Positions 8,482 through 16,757 of a stretch of DNA of 64,000 bases are shown one piece after another. How positions within the stretch are numbered: position 1 is the first letter of the stretch; the number at the start of each line of letters is the position of its first letter. The translations under genes were made by a program, and so were the position numbers. The stretch spans positions 96,970-160,969 of the forward strand of contig NZ_JACDUR010000005.1 in assembly GCF_013761175.1 (NCBI RefSeq), given 5' to 3'. Source of the DNA: Nonomuraea soli. GTDB taxonomy: Bacteria > Actinomycetota > Actinomycetes > Streptosporangiales > Streptosporangiaceae. The notes under the pieces were generated by a model. It worked only from the letters and a program-made list of their open reading frames with translations, ran no database searches and was not told the DNA's origin.

Positions 8482-9654
8482 TCACGCCGGGTGAGCGGGC
8501 ACCCCGTGGATGACGAAGACGGCACTCGACGGGGCCAGACCATGGCGCCCATCAGGCAGAACGCTCACCTGGGAGGCCTGGATGCACACTCCTTCCGCGC
8601 GGTAGCCGTGCTCGCGCATCCGGTCGTAGACGGCGGGCACCTGTTCGAGGGCCTTGACCGTGCACACCAGCGAGCGCGGCCGGCGCCCGGCGCACACGGC
8701 GACCACGTCGGGCCCGCCTCCACCGACGAAGACCGCGTCGGGGTCGGGCAGCGGTTCCAGCGCGGGCGGCGCCTGGCCCCTGGTCAGCGCCACCTTCACG
8801 CCGTGCTCCAGCACGCGGCGCCGCAGCCTGGCGCACGACTGCTCGTCGCGCTCGACCGCGATGACCGCCGCCCCGAGCCTGGCGCAGTCGACGGCGACCT
8901 CGCCGGTGCCGGCGCCGACGTCCCAGACCAGGTCGCCGAGGCGGGGCCCGAGCTTGGCGACCACGAAGGCGCGTACCTCGGCGGGCAGGTCGTCGCCGGT
9001 GAGCGCCCACTCCCGCGGCCCTGGTCGCAGGCCGCCGACCCAGCTGCGCTCGTGCGGGCGGTGCAGCGGGTCGAGCACCAGCACCACGTCGGGGTCCTTC
9101 CACGGCCGGGTGGTGGCCTCGCCCATGCGGCTGTGGCTGACCCGCTCGTCAGGTCCGCCCAGGTCCTCGCAGACGATCAGCGCGCGCGGCGTCGTCGGCG
9201 CCAGCTCGCGGGCGATCTCGCCGGGGCCGACGCCGGGCGTGCACAACACGCCGACCTTGTGGTGGGCGCGGCAGGCGTTGACGACGCGGTTGAGGTCGTG
9301 CGGGCCGGAGGGCGCGACGATCAGGGCGTCGTCCCAGTTCAGCCCGGCGCAGGCGAACGCGCGGGCGGGCAGCGACACCGCGGGCACGACCTGCGGCGTG
9401 ATGCCGTGGCCGCGCAGCTCGCGCACCACGCCGAAGAAGCCGGGGTCACCCCCGGCCAGCACCACCGCGTCGCCCTCGCCGTGCTCCAGGTGCTCGTCGA
9501 GGGCCCGCAGCAGGTCGTCGTACGGCACGGCGTCCTTGTAGGGCACCCGCCGCGCGAGCGCCTCGGGCGCCACGACCAGCGCGGCCCGCCTCAGCAGATC
9601 GTGCGCCTTGGGTGACAGTTCGGACCCGTCCCAGCCGACAACCGCGATAGTCAC
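8482..9654 (-). CDS. cobL: Precorrin-6Y C5,15-methyltransferase (decarboxylating), CbiE-CbiT fusion
   Basis: 390 residues. The N-terminal CbiE tetrapyrrole methylase domain (TIAVVGWDGSELSPKAHDLL, then AGGDPGFFGVVREL) is followed by a CbiT domain with SAM-binding VWDVGAGTGEVAVDCARLG. It methylates C5 and C15 of the corrin ring and removes the acetate carboxyl at C12. The start is a GTG overlapping the stop of the upstream GNAT gene (GTGA). The open frame continues far upstream without homology, so the longer reading is rejected. GGAGG lies almost directly before the GTG, closer than usual, so coupling may matter for initiation. Confidence 0.92.
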   Translation of the reverse strand: MTIAVVGWDGSELSPKAHDLLRRAALVVAPEALARRVPYKDAVPYDDLLRALDEHLEHGEGDAVVLAGGDPGFFGVVRELRGHGITPQVVPAVSLPARAFACAGLNWDDALIVAPSGPHDLNRVVNACRAHHKVGVLCTPGVGPGEIARELAPTTPRALIVCEDLGGPDERVSHSRMGEATTRPWKDPDVVLVLDPLHRPHERSWVGGLRPGPREWALTGDDLPAEVRAFVVAKLGPRLGDLVWDVGAGTGEVAVDCARLGAAVIAVERDEQSCARLRRRVLEHGVKVALTRGQAPPALEPLPDPDAVFVGGGGPDVVAVCAGRRPRSLVCTVKALEQVPAVYDRMREHGYRAEGVCIQASQVSVLPDGRHGLAPSSAVFVIHGVPAHPA

Positions 9655-10688
9655 GCCTCCAGAGTGACATCCGCCGCCGTCAGGCTGTAGACCACAGCGT
9701 CGTATCCCGCCAGGACCTTGCGCGCCACTCCCTCGCGCACGTATCCGGCCTTCTCCGCGACCCGCTGGGAGCCGGAGTTGTGCGCCACGGCGCGCAGGGT
9801 GATCCGGTGGAAGCCCTGCTCCAGCAGCAGCCAGCGGCTGACGGCGACCAGCGCCTCCAGGGCGTAGCCCCGGCCGCGGTGGCCCGGCACCGTGTTGTAG
9901 GCCACCTCGGCCACGCGGTGGAACCAGTCGACCGCGTCGAAGGAGACGGTGCCGACGAGCTCGTCGGTGGCCACGGCCCAGTCGATCCCGCCCCCGCGCA
10001 GGCGCTTGCGCTCGACGGTCTCCAGCGCCAGCGCCCTGGCGGCGGTCTCGTCCTCGATCCGCAGCCCGGTGTTGGCCAGGGTCAGCTCGTCCTGCGCGAG
10101 GGCCAGGAGCGCGGGCACGTCGGCCTCGGTGTAGCGGCGCAGCACCAGCCGCTCGGTGCGCATCTCGGTGAAGGGCAGCACCGGCGAGGGGTCGAAGCCC
10201 TCGCCCCTGACGAGGCTGAACAGCACCCTGTCGCCCTCGTCGTCGTAGCGGCGGAGCATGCCCTCCCAGGTGAAGCCCGACTTCTGCGCCACCCAGAGCG
10301 AGGCGATGTTGCCCGGTGCCGAGGTCAGCTCGATCCGGTTGATGGCGGTGTGCTCGAACACCCACGCGCACAGGGCGCGCACCGCCTCGGTCATGTAGCC
10401 GCGCCCGCGGTGGCCGGGGTGCGTGCCGTACCCGATCTCGGTCCTGCCCGCGTCGAGATCGGTCTTGAACAGGCTGGTGGCCCCCACGATCCGGCCGTCG
10501 AGGTCGGTGATGGCCACGTCGGTCGACTCCTGGATCCAGGGGCCGACGGCGTCCGGGTCGGCGGGGAGCGAGGGCGGCAGGAACGGCAGGCTCTCGGCCA
10601 GGATCGCGCGGATCTGCTCCTCGTCGCCCGCCAGGAAGCGGCGCAGGACCAGGCGCTCCGTTGTGATCTCGAAGTCATGTCCGAACAT
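9651..10688 (-). CDS. Tandem GNAT-domain N-acetyltransferase
   Basis: 345 residues with two RimJ/RimL-like GNAT domains. Each begins TERLVLRR (about residues 10 and 178) and each carries the acetyl-CoA loop PGHRGRGY. A perfect AGGAGG lies 8 nt before the ATG. The gene heads the cobL-cbiX-cobT transcript but has no known role in cobalamin synthesis. Substrates in this family range from ribosomal-protein N-termini to antibiotics and amino acids. The duplication looks genuine rather than a frameshifted pair, because both halves lie in one frame. Confidence 0.85.
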   Translation of the reverse strand: MFGHDFEITTERLVLRRFLAGDEEQIRAILAESLPFLPPSLPADPDAVGPWIQESTDVAITDLDGRIVGATSLFKTDLDAGRTEIGYGTHPGHRGRGYMTEAVRALCAWVFEHTAINRIELTSAPGNIASLWVAQKSGFTWEGMLRRYDDEGDRVLFSLVRGEGFDPSPVLPFTEMRTERLVLRRYTEADVPALLALAQDELTLANTGLRIEDETAARALALETVERKRLRGGGIDWAVATDELVGTVSFDAVDWFHRVAEVAYNTVPGHRGRGYALEALVAVSRWLLLEQGFHRITLRAVAHNSGSQRVAEKAGYVREGVARKVLAGYDAVVYSLTAADVTLEA

Positions 10689-10727
10689 CTACGCATCCTC
10701 CTATATCGGACGGGTAGGGGCGAGTCC

Positions 10728-10835
10728 ATGGAACGTGGAAGCGACAAGCACGGTCCGCGCCCGGATGAACAGCGGAAACACGTGACGGAGAGTCCGGTGC
10801 GCGGCGAGGAGCGGGTGGAAAGGCGGGGGTGGTGA
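10728..10835 (+). CDS. Small 35-residue protein, DUF2795-like N-terminal segment
   Basis: ATG to TGA gives a hydrophilic 35-residue product starting MERGSDKHGPRPDEQRKH. The start resembles the N-terminus of longer actinobacterial DUF2795 proteins as I remember them, but the DUF2795 domain itself is absent. GGGG lies about 12 nt upstream. The stop is 3 nt before the GTG of the next gene, whose ribosome-binding site lies inside this frame, so the two look like an operon. It may be a functional small protein or a truncated relic; the coupling favours translation. Confidence 0.55.
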   Translation: MERGSDKHGPRPDEQRKHVTESPVRGEERVERRGW

Positions 10836-10838
10836 GCC

Positions 10839-11846
10839 GTGCGGCTGGACTTCATCCGCCCCCTCTACGAAAGGCAGGAACCCTACGCCTCGGTCTACCT
10901 GGCCGGACTGAGCGGCCTTGAGCGGCTGCGGCGGTGGCGCTCGCTCAGCGGTGAGCTGGCCGACGCCGACCCGCGCGCCGTGGAGGTGCTGGAGAAGGCC
11001 GTCGCCGACACCGGCAGGGCACGGGCGTTGTTCGCCTGCGGTGACGAACTCGTCATGGCCGAGACCCTGCCCAGGGCGGCCGAGCAGGCACGGTGGGCCC
11101 CGCTGCCGCATGTGACGCCGATGCTGCGCGAGCGCGGCGAGAACGTGCCCCACCTGCGGGTCATCGTGGATCACGCCGGCGCCGAGCTGACCGTCTTCGG
11201 CGGCGGCTCGCCCCGTCGCAGCACGGCCGAGGCCGCTTCGTGGCCGCTGCAGAAGACCGCCCAGGGCGGCTGGTCTCAGCGCCACTACGAGCGCGGCGTG
11301 GAGGAGGCGTGGGAACGCAACGCCACCTCGGCGGCACGCGGCGTGGACGAGCAGGTGCGCAGGATCGGCGCCGAGCTGGTGATCGTGGCGGGCGAGCCGC
11401 GTTCGCGCTCGATGCTCTGCGACCACCTCGGCACCAAGGCCTCCGACCGGGTACTCATGGTCGAGCACGGCAGCCGGCGCGACCACGGCGGCTTCGAACG
11501 CGACGCCGAGACGGCGCTCGACTCCTGGCTGGAGCGGCGGCGCTCCGAGCTGATCGGCAGATACCGCCAGAGTGCCGGGCCGACCGGCTTCGAGGAGGTC
11601 GCCCACGTGCTGCGCGAGGGGCGCGCCGAGGCCGTGCTGCTGCCGGGCGAGCTGTCCGAGAGCGTGTGGGTCGGACCCGGCGGCACCCAGCTCGCGCGCA
11701 CCCCCGACGAGCTGCGGCGCTGGGGCGTGGAGTCGTCGTCGGCCGACCGCGCCGACTCCGCGCTGGCGCGTGCCGCGGCGATGACCGACGCCGAGTTCTG
11801 GTTCTGCGACGAGCTGGACCAGGTCGCCGCCCTGCTCAGGTACTGA
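10839..11846 (+). CDS. baeRF2 / Vms1-type (Rv2629-like) peptidyl-tRNA hydrolase-fold protein
   Basis: 335 residues matching the actinobacterial family of M. tuberculosis Rv2629, bacterial relatives of eRF1 and Vms1. It has an N-terminal domain, a central region with EAWERNATSAARGVDEQV, and a C-terminal receptor-like domain with GRAEAVLLPGELSE. The eukaryotic relatives cleave peptidyl-tRNA on stalled ribosomes, and bacterial members are thought to bind hibernating or stalled ribosomes. No GGQ-type loop is obvious, so hydrolysis is unproven. GTG start 3 nt after the small gene. The 3' end overlaps convergent lutC by 11 nt. Confidence 0.75.
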   Translation: MRLDFIRPLYERQEPYASVYLAGLSGLERLRRWRSLSGELADADPRAVEVLEKAVADTGRARALFACGDELVMAETLPRAAEQARWAPLPHVTPMLRERGENVPHLRVIVDHAGAELTVFGGGSPRRSTAEAASWPLQKTAQGGWSQRHYERGVEEAWERNATSAARGVDEQVRRIGAELVIVAGEPRSRSMLCDHLGTKASDRVLMVEHGSRRDHGGFERDAETALDSWLERRRSELIGRYRQSAGPTGFEEVAHVLREGRAEAVLLPGELSESVWVGPGGTQLARTPDELRRWGVESSSADRADSALARAAAMTDAEFWFCDELDQVAALLRY

Positions 11847-12459
11847 TGACGACTTCGAGGGTCCGCGGCCCGTGGACCCCCTCGACCCGGTTCAGCTCGA
11901 TGTCGCTGGTGGCGGAAGGGCCGCTGATCCACGTGGTCGGCCCGGACGGATCGAGCCTGGACAGGGCCTCGGGGACCGAGGCGGCGATCTGGTCGGCCCG
12001 CACCACGCACAGGTGGTAGTCGGGCACCAGGGTGAGCGCCCTGCGCCCCTGGGCCGCGTCGAGCACGATCGTGCCGGTCTCGGCGACGGCGACCGCGCAC
12101 CCGGTCACCACGCCGTCGAGCGCGTCGAGCTCCCGCACCCCGAGCCGCTCTTCGCCGCTCTCGACGGTCAGGGCGAGCGCCGTCCGGCCGAGAGCGGCGC
12201 GCCAGCCCGCGGGCAGGCTGCCGGACGCGACCAGCCGCCTGCCCGCGGCCAGCTCGGCCAGCCTGGCCTCCAGCTCCGCCCCGGGCACGACGTGCACGAC
12301 GGCCCGGTAGTCGGCCACCCGCTCGGCGAACAGCTCGACGACGCCCTCGCGGGGCGCGCTCCTGCGGTAGTCGCGCACGATCTCCACCGCGGGGGCGTCC
12401 GCGACAGCTTTCCTGATGCGGGCGAGGATCTCCTGCTTGGCGTTCACTGGCTCTCCCAC
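11836..12459 (-). CDS. lutC: Lactate utilization protein C (LUD domain)
   Basis: 207 residues, a typical LutC. It starts AKQEILARIRKAV and contains the LUD core with AVAVAETGTIVLDAAQGRRALTL, where AETGTI is the signature. LutABC oxidises L-lactate to pyruvate through an iron-sulfur electron-transfer complex. It overlaps lutB by 16 nt; an internal GTG four codons in (12447) is an alternative start that would nearly abut the lutB stop. Last gene of the lut operon, convergent with the baeRF2 gene. Confidence 0.92.
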   Translation of the reverse strand: MGEPVNAKQEILARIRKAVADAPAVEIVRDYRRSAPREGVVELFAERVADYRAVVHVVPGAELEARLAELAAGRRLVASGSLPAGWRAALGRTALALTVESGEERLGVRELDALDGVVTGCAVAVAETGTIVLDAAQGRRALTLVPDYHLCVVRADQIAASVPEALSRLDPSGPTTWISGPSATSDIELNRVEGVHGPRTLEVVIST

Positions 12460-13823
12460 CAGTCTCGGAAGGACTGCTCGGGGATCTCCGGCAGGTCTCT
12501 GGTGTCGGTCCAGGCGCTCATGGGGCCGGGCAGGCGCCTGGGTGCCAGTCCGCGGAAGCGGATGGCCAGCCGTTGCGCCCTGGCCAGCCGTACCGGCTTG
12601 TCAAGCACCCAGCCGGCGACCTTCATGCCGGCGCGCTCCGCCCGCTTGTGCGGGACCTTGGCCCGCAGGTCGACCAGGACCTCCGGGATGTCGATGGCCA
12701 CCGGGCAGACCTCGTAGCAGGCGCCGCAGAGCGACGAGGCGTACGGCAGCGAGGCGTCGAGCTCGGTCTCGACCCCGCGCAGTTGCGGGGTGAGGATGGC
12801 GCCGATCGGTCCGGGATAGACCGAGCCGTAGGCGTGGCCGCCCGCCCGCTCGTAGACCGGGCAGACGTTCAGGCACGCCGAGCAGCGGATGCAGCGCAGC
12901 GCCTGGCGGCCCACCTCGTCGGCGAGCACGTTCGTGCGGCCGTTGTCGAGCAGGACCAGGTGGAAGGCCTGGCCGTCGGTGGAGCCCGTCCAGGTGGAGG
13001 TGTAGGGGTTCATGCGCTCGCCCGTCGAGCTCCTGGGCAGCAGCTGGAGGAAGACCTCCAGGTCCTGCCAGGTGGGCAGCAGCTTCTCGATGCCGACCAC
13101 GCTGATCAGGGTCTCGGGCAGGGTCAGGCACATGCGCCCGTTGCCCTCCGATTCGAGCACGACGAGCGTGCCCGTCTCGGCGATCATGAAGTTGGCGCCG
13201 GAGACGGCGACCTTGGCCCGCAAAAACCGTTCGCGCAGGTGCAGTCTGGCCGCCTCGGCCAGCGCCTTCGGCTCGTCGGTCAGGTCCTTGGGGGCGTCGG
13301 GCATCTCGCGCAGGAAGATCTCGCGGATCTCGGCGCGGTTGCGGTGGATCGCCGGGACCAGGATGTGGCTGGGGAAGTCGTCGCCGAGCTGGACGATCAG
13401 CTCGGCCAGGTCCGTCTCGTAGGCCGTGATGCCCTGCTCGGCCAGGTGCTCGTTGAGCCCGATCTCCTGGGTGGCCATCGACTTGACCTTGACCACCTCG
13501 TTCTCGCCGGTGGCCTGGACCAGCTCGGTGACGATGCGGTTGGCCTCGGCGGCGTCCCTGGCCCAGTGGACGGTGCCGCCCGCGGCGGTGACGGCCTCCT
13601 CCAGCTGGAGCAGGTAGGTGTCGAGGTGGGCGAGGGTGTGGTCCTTGATGGCCTTGCCCGCGGCGCGCAGTTCCTGCCAGTCGGGCAGCTCGGCGACCAC
13701 GGCGCCGCGTTTGCCCCTGATGGTGCGGGTGGCCTTCCTGAGGTTGAACCGCAACTGCGAGTCCTGTACAGCTTTCGCGGCATTTTTCGGGAAGTCGCCG
13801 GGCATGCCGAGGAACGTGCTCAT
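12444..13823 (-). CDS. lutB: Lactate utilization iron-sulfur protein B
   Basis: 459 residues. The N-terminal LUD domain contains MIAETGTLVVLESEGNGRM. The C-terminal ferredoxin part has two cysteine clusters, CIRCSACLNVCPVY and CGACYEVCPVAIDIPE, each able to hold a 4Fe-4S centre. The ATG is within an ATGA overlap with the lutA stop, and a longer open frame running back through lutA is rejected. It passes electrons from lactate oxidation between LutA and LutC toward the quinone pool. Confidence 0.94.
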   Translation of the reverse strand: MSTFLGMPGDFPKNAAKAVQDSQLRFNLRKATRTIRGKRGAVVAELPDWQELRAAGKAIKDHTLAHLDTYLLQLEEAVTAAGGTVHWARDAAEANRIVTELVQATGENEVVKVKSMATQEIGLNEHLAEQGITAYETDLAELIVQLGDDFPSHILVPAIHRNRAEIREIFLREMPDAPKDLTDEPKALAEAARLHLRERFLRAKVAVSGANFMIAETGTLVVLESEGNGRMCLTLPETLISVVGIEKLLPTWQDLEVFLQLLPRSSTGERMNPYTSTWTGSTDGQAFHLVLLDNGRTNVLADEVGRQALRCIRCSACLNVCPVYERAGGHAYGSVYPGPIGAILTPQLRGVETELDASLPYASSLCGACYEVCPVAIDIPEVLVDLRAKVPHKRAERAGMKVAGWVLDKPVRLARAQRLAIRFRGLAPRRLPGPMSAWTDTRDLPEIPEQSFRDWWESQ

Positions 13824-14521
13824 CTGGCCGCCTCCGTCGAGGCGAGGATCTCGGCGAGATGCATGACCCTGACTCCTGACCTCTGCCTCCTGAGGGTGCC
13901 GCCGATGTGCATCAGGCAGGAGTTGTCGGCGGCGCACAACACCTCCGCGCCGGTGTCGAGCACGTTGCGGACCTTGTCGGAGCACATGGCCGCCGAGATC
14001 GCCGGGTTCTTCACGCTGAAGGTCCCTCCGAAGCCGCAGCACTCCTCCGCGCCGCCCAGCGGGACCAGCTCCAGGCCGCGCACCTTCGACAGGAGCCTGG
14101 CCGGCTTGTCGCCGAGCTTGAGTCCCCTGAGCGAGTGGCAGGTTGGGTGGTAGGTCACCCGGTGCGGGAAGTAGGCGCCCACGTCCTCGACCTCCAGGAC
14201 GTCGAGCAGGAACTCCGACAGGTCGTACACCCGGGGCACCGGCTCGTCGATCAGCCTGGGGTACTGCTCGCGCACCATGGCCGCGCACGAGCCGCTGGGC
14301 GCCACGACCGCCTCGTGGCCGGAGAAGACCTCGGTGAAGTGCCGGGCGAGCCGGGCGCCCTGCTCCTTGTAGCCGGTGTTGACGTGCATCTGGCCGCAGC
14401 ACGTCTGGGCCTTCGGGAACTCCACCTCGCAGCCCAGCCTGCGCAGCAGCGACACCACCGCCCGGCCGGTGTCCGGGAACAGCGTGTCGTTCACGCATGT
14501 GATGAAGAGGGCGACCCGCAC
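13820..14521 (-). CDS. lutA: Lactate utilization protein A, CCG-domain Fe-S oxidoreductase
   Basis: 233 residues with two cysteine-rich CCG domains (TCCGQMHVNTGY and ECCGFGGTFSVKNPAIS), as in YkgE/LutA and the heterodisulfide-reductase-like subunits. First gene of lutABC. The GTG start is preceded by AAGGGGAAG at suitable distance. The 5' end is only 40 bp from the divergent regulator, and the intervening DNA carries two operators, so repression should act on both genes. No lactate permease is visible next to the operon. Confidence 0.93.
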   Translation of the reverse strand: MRVALFITCVNDTLFPDTGRAVVSLLRRLGCEVEFPKAQTCCGQMHVNTGYKEQGARLARHFTEVFSGHEAVVAPSGSCAAMVREQYPRLIDEPVPRVYDLSEFLLDVLEVEDVGAYFPHRVTYHPTCHSLRGLKLGDKPARLLSKVRGLELVPLGGAEECCGFGGTFSVKNPAISAAMCSDKVRNVLDTGAEVLCAADNSCLMHIGGTLRRQRSGVRVMHLAEILASTEAAR

Positions 14522-14533
14522 GACTTCCCCTTA

Positions 14534-14560
14534 TGGTCTGACCACAGTATGGTCTGACCA
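14534..14560. promoter_or_regulatory. Two FadR/LldR-type operators between lutA and lutR
   Basis: The palindrome TGGTCTGACCA occurs twice without mismatch (14534-14544 and 14550-14560), 16 bp centre to centre. It fits the TGGTNNNACCA half-site pattern of the FadR subfamily of GntR regulators. The second copy ends one base before the ATG of the regulator, so a bound repressor would block its own start region as well as the lutABC promoter. The 16-bp phase is just over one and a half helical turns. Confidence 0.85.
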
Positions 14561-14561
14561 T

Positions 14562-15257
14562 ATGGCAGGCAACTGGGCACCCGTCAAGCGCACCCGCACC
14601 TTCGAGGAGGTGCTCGCGAGGATCGAGCAGCGCATCGTCGAGGACGGGCTGCGCGTCGGCGACCGGCTGCCCGGCGAACGGCAGCTCGCCGAGCAGTTGC
14701 AGGTGGGCCGCTCCTCGGTGCGCGAGGCCCTGCGCGTGCTGGAGACGCTCGGGGTCGTCTCGTCCTCGGCCGGGCGCGGGCCCGACGCCGGCGCGGTGCT
14801 CACCTCACGTCCCGGCACCGCCCTGACCGACCTGCTCCGCCTCCATCTCGGCCTGGCCGGGCTGGAGCTGTCGGAGATCATCGAAACGCGGCTGATGATC
14901 GAGCGGTTCGCCGCCTCGCGCGCCGCCGCCCTGCGCGCCGACACCTCCGCGCTCGACCTGGCGTTGGCCGCCATGGACGCCGCCCGCGACGCCGCCGAGT
15001 TCGTCGAGCACGACATCGCCTTCCACTGCGCCATCGCCGACGCCTCGGGCAACCGGCTCATCGGCGTCATCATGCGCTCGATCCGCGACTCCGTCAGGCC
15101 GCACGCCGTGGCCGCCGTGGAGCGGCTCGGGGTCGGCTCGGCCAGGCTGCGCGCCGAGCACCAGCTCATCCGCGACGCCATCGCCTCAGGAGACGCGGCC
15201 GCCGCGGCGACCGCTGTGAGCGAACACCTGGCCCACACCTACGACCTGGAGCTCTAG
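14562..15257 (+). CDS. lutR: FadR-subfamily GntR regulator of lactate utilization
   Basis: 231 residues from the ATG reading MAGNWAPVKRTRTFEEV. The winged helix shows GDRLPGERQLAEQLQVGRSSVREALRVLETLGVV, followed by an all-helical FCD effector domain with EIIETRLMIERFAA and a metal/ligand histidine set around HDIAFHCAIADASGN and EHQLIRDAI. It is divergent from lutABC across the operators and very likely represses it until lactate binds. The upstream extension of the frame is rejected because it would run through the operators and lutA. Its stop overlaps the stop of the convergent sulfatase. Confidence 0.9.
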   Translation: MAGNWAPVKRTRTFEEVLARIEQRIVEDGLRVGDRLPGERQLAEQLQVGRSSVREALRVLETLGVVSSSAGRGPDAGAVLTSRPGTALTDLLRLHLGLAGLELSEIIETRLMIERFAASRAAALRADTSALDLALAAMDAARDAAEFVEHDIAFHCAIADASGNRLIGVIMRSIRDSVRPHAVAAVERLGVGSARLRAEHQLIRDAIASGDAAAAATAVSEHLAHTYDLEL

Positions 15258-16723
15258 CGCCTGGCGTCGGCCACCCGGCAGCTCGCGCCCGAGCAGGTGC
15301 GCATGCCCTCCAGGAGGTACTCCAGGCGGAACAACAACGTCGGGCTGGCCGTCGCCGCCAGGTTGCGCAACTGGTGCGGGTCGTCCACCAGGTCGTAGAG
15401 CTGCGACTCCCCCGTGGCGTAGCGCACGTAGGTGTAGCGGTCGGTGCGCAGCGCGTTGTACGGAGGCACCGGCGTCTGCTTGGCCGAGAGCCTGCTGGTC
15501 GGCCGGTGGAACTCCACCAGCACGTTGCGGCGCCACCCGTCGGGCCGCTGCCCGCGCAGGAACGGCACCAGCGAGCGTCCCTCGACGAAGGACGGCGCCC
15601 GCGCGCCGCCGAGCTCGGCGATGGTCGGGCCCAGGTCGATGGTCCCGCACAGGTCGGTGTTGACCTCGCCGGCCTTCACCCCCGGACCGCGCACCACCAT
15701 GGGCACCCGGATGGCTTCCTCGAACGGGGTGGTCTTGCCCTGCTTGAGCCGGTGGGTGCCAAGGTGGAAGCCGTTGTCCGAGGCGAAGATCACGTAGGTG
15801 TCGTCGAGCTTGCCCGCCTTGTCGAGCGCGTCGATCACCGAGCCGACGAGGTCGTCGACGCCGAGCATGGAGCGCAGCCTGGCGCGGTAGCGGTCGTCGA
15901 TGCGGTCGATCCCGACGTCCTTGATCTTCGGCAGGGAGCGCAGCCAGCGCGGTTCCGCCTTGACGTCGTCCTGGTTGAACGACTTGGTGCGCGGGGCCTT
16001 GGCGTCGGCGAAGGCGTTGCTGTGGCGCAGCGCCGGATTGGCCGGGTTGTGCGGGCCGGTCGGCGCCAGGTAGAGGAAGAAGGGGTCGTCGGAGGCGGCG
16101 ACGAACTCGCCCGCCTTGGTCGCGAGCACGTCGGACAGGTAGTCGGTCTCGGCCCAGCCGTAGTCGACGAGCTTGCCGGTGGAGTTGAGCGTGTAACCGT
16201 ACTCCTCGTAGAGGTTGCGGACCGGCACCTCCCAGCGGTCCCAGCCGGGCGGCACGTAGGTGGCCGCCGTCGTGCCGCCCGGGTAGTGGTTGAGGTACTT
16301 GCCCATGAGGGCGGTGCGGTATCCGGCGTCCTTCATCCAGGTGCCGACCGTGGAACGATCCAGGTTGAGCTGGTAGAAGCGGTCGAACCCGCCTTCGGGG
16401 GCCGTGTTGGTCAGCACGCCGTGGCTGTGCACGTACTGGGAGCGCAGGATCGAGGAGCGGGAGGGGCAGCACCAGGAGTTGGTGACGAAGGTGCGGTCGA
16501 AGGACATGCCCTGCCGTACGAGGTGCTGGGAGATCTTCGGGAAAAGCGCCAGATTTCCCGCCTCGAGGTCATCGGCGAGAATCAGCACGATATTCGGGCG
16601 TTTGGCACGTTCCATTCCCATGGCCGTCATCGGTTCAGCTGCCACAACCAGCAACAACAGGACACATACGACGCGGTACAGACCCTTCAGCACAGAGGTC
16701 ACCTTGCCCTGAAGATCGTGCAT
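15254..16723 (-). CDS. Exported sulfatase
   Basis: About 489 residues from the ATG reading MHDLQGKV. A hydrophobic stretch (around residues 13-30) is a signal peptide or anchor. The catalytic domain starts RPNIVLILADDLEAG with the metal-binding Asp pair. The formylglycine motif C85-C-P-S-R is intact, and GKYLNHYPGG, SDNGFHLGTHRLKQGKTTPFEE and the closing Leu-Tyr-Asp block are standard. Formylglycine formation needs an FGE enzyme not present here. Its promoter shares a 34-bp interval with an F420-type oxidoreductase carrying a KstR-type box. A steroid or aryl sulfate substrate is therefore an attractive but unproven idea. Confidence 0.88.
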   Translation of the reverse strand: MHDLQGKVTSVLKGLYRVVCVLLLLVVAAEPMTAMGMERAKRPNIVLILADDLEAGNLALFPKISQHLVRQGMSFDRTFVTNSWCCPSRSSILRSQYVHSHGVLTNTAPEGGFDRFYQLNLDRSTVGTWMKDAGYRTALMGKYLNHYPGGTTAATYVPPGWDRWEVPVRNLYEEYGYTLNSTGKLVDYGWAETDYLSDVLATKAGEFVAASDDPFFLYLAPTGPHNPANPALRHSNAFADAKAPRTKSFNQDDVKAEPRWLRSLPKIKDVGIDRIDDRYRARLRSMLGVDDLVGSVIDALDKAGKLDDTYVIFASDNGFHLGTHRLKQGKTTPFEEAIRVPMVVRGPGVKAGEVNTDLCGTIDLGPTIAELGGARAPSFVEGRSLVPFLRGQRPDGWRRNVLVEFHRPTSRLSAKQTPVPPYNALRTDRYTYVRYATGESQLYDLVDDPHQLRNLAATASPTLLFRLEYLLEGMRTCSGASCRVADARR

Positions 16724-16743
16724 TGACACCCGGCTCCGGATAA

Positions 16744-16757
16744 TAGAACTTGTTCTA
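16744..16757. promoter_or_regulatory. KstR-type palindromic box
   Basis: TAGAACTTGTTCTA is an exact match to TnnAACnnGTTnnA, the motif bound by the TetR-family cholesterol-catabolism repressor KstR in mycobacteria and rhodococci. It ends one base before the ATG of the F420-type enzyme and lies 20 bp from the sulfatase start, so a bound repressor could control both. No kstR gene is in the window, so the regulator must be encoded elsewhere. Confidence 0.7.

Noticed and set aside
10689..10838. Possible cobalamin riboswitch upstream of the GNAT-cob operon
   Set aside because: The B12 box and the GCCACTG-type core are not found, and on the plus strand most of the region is the 35-residue reading frame.
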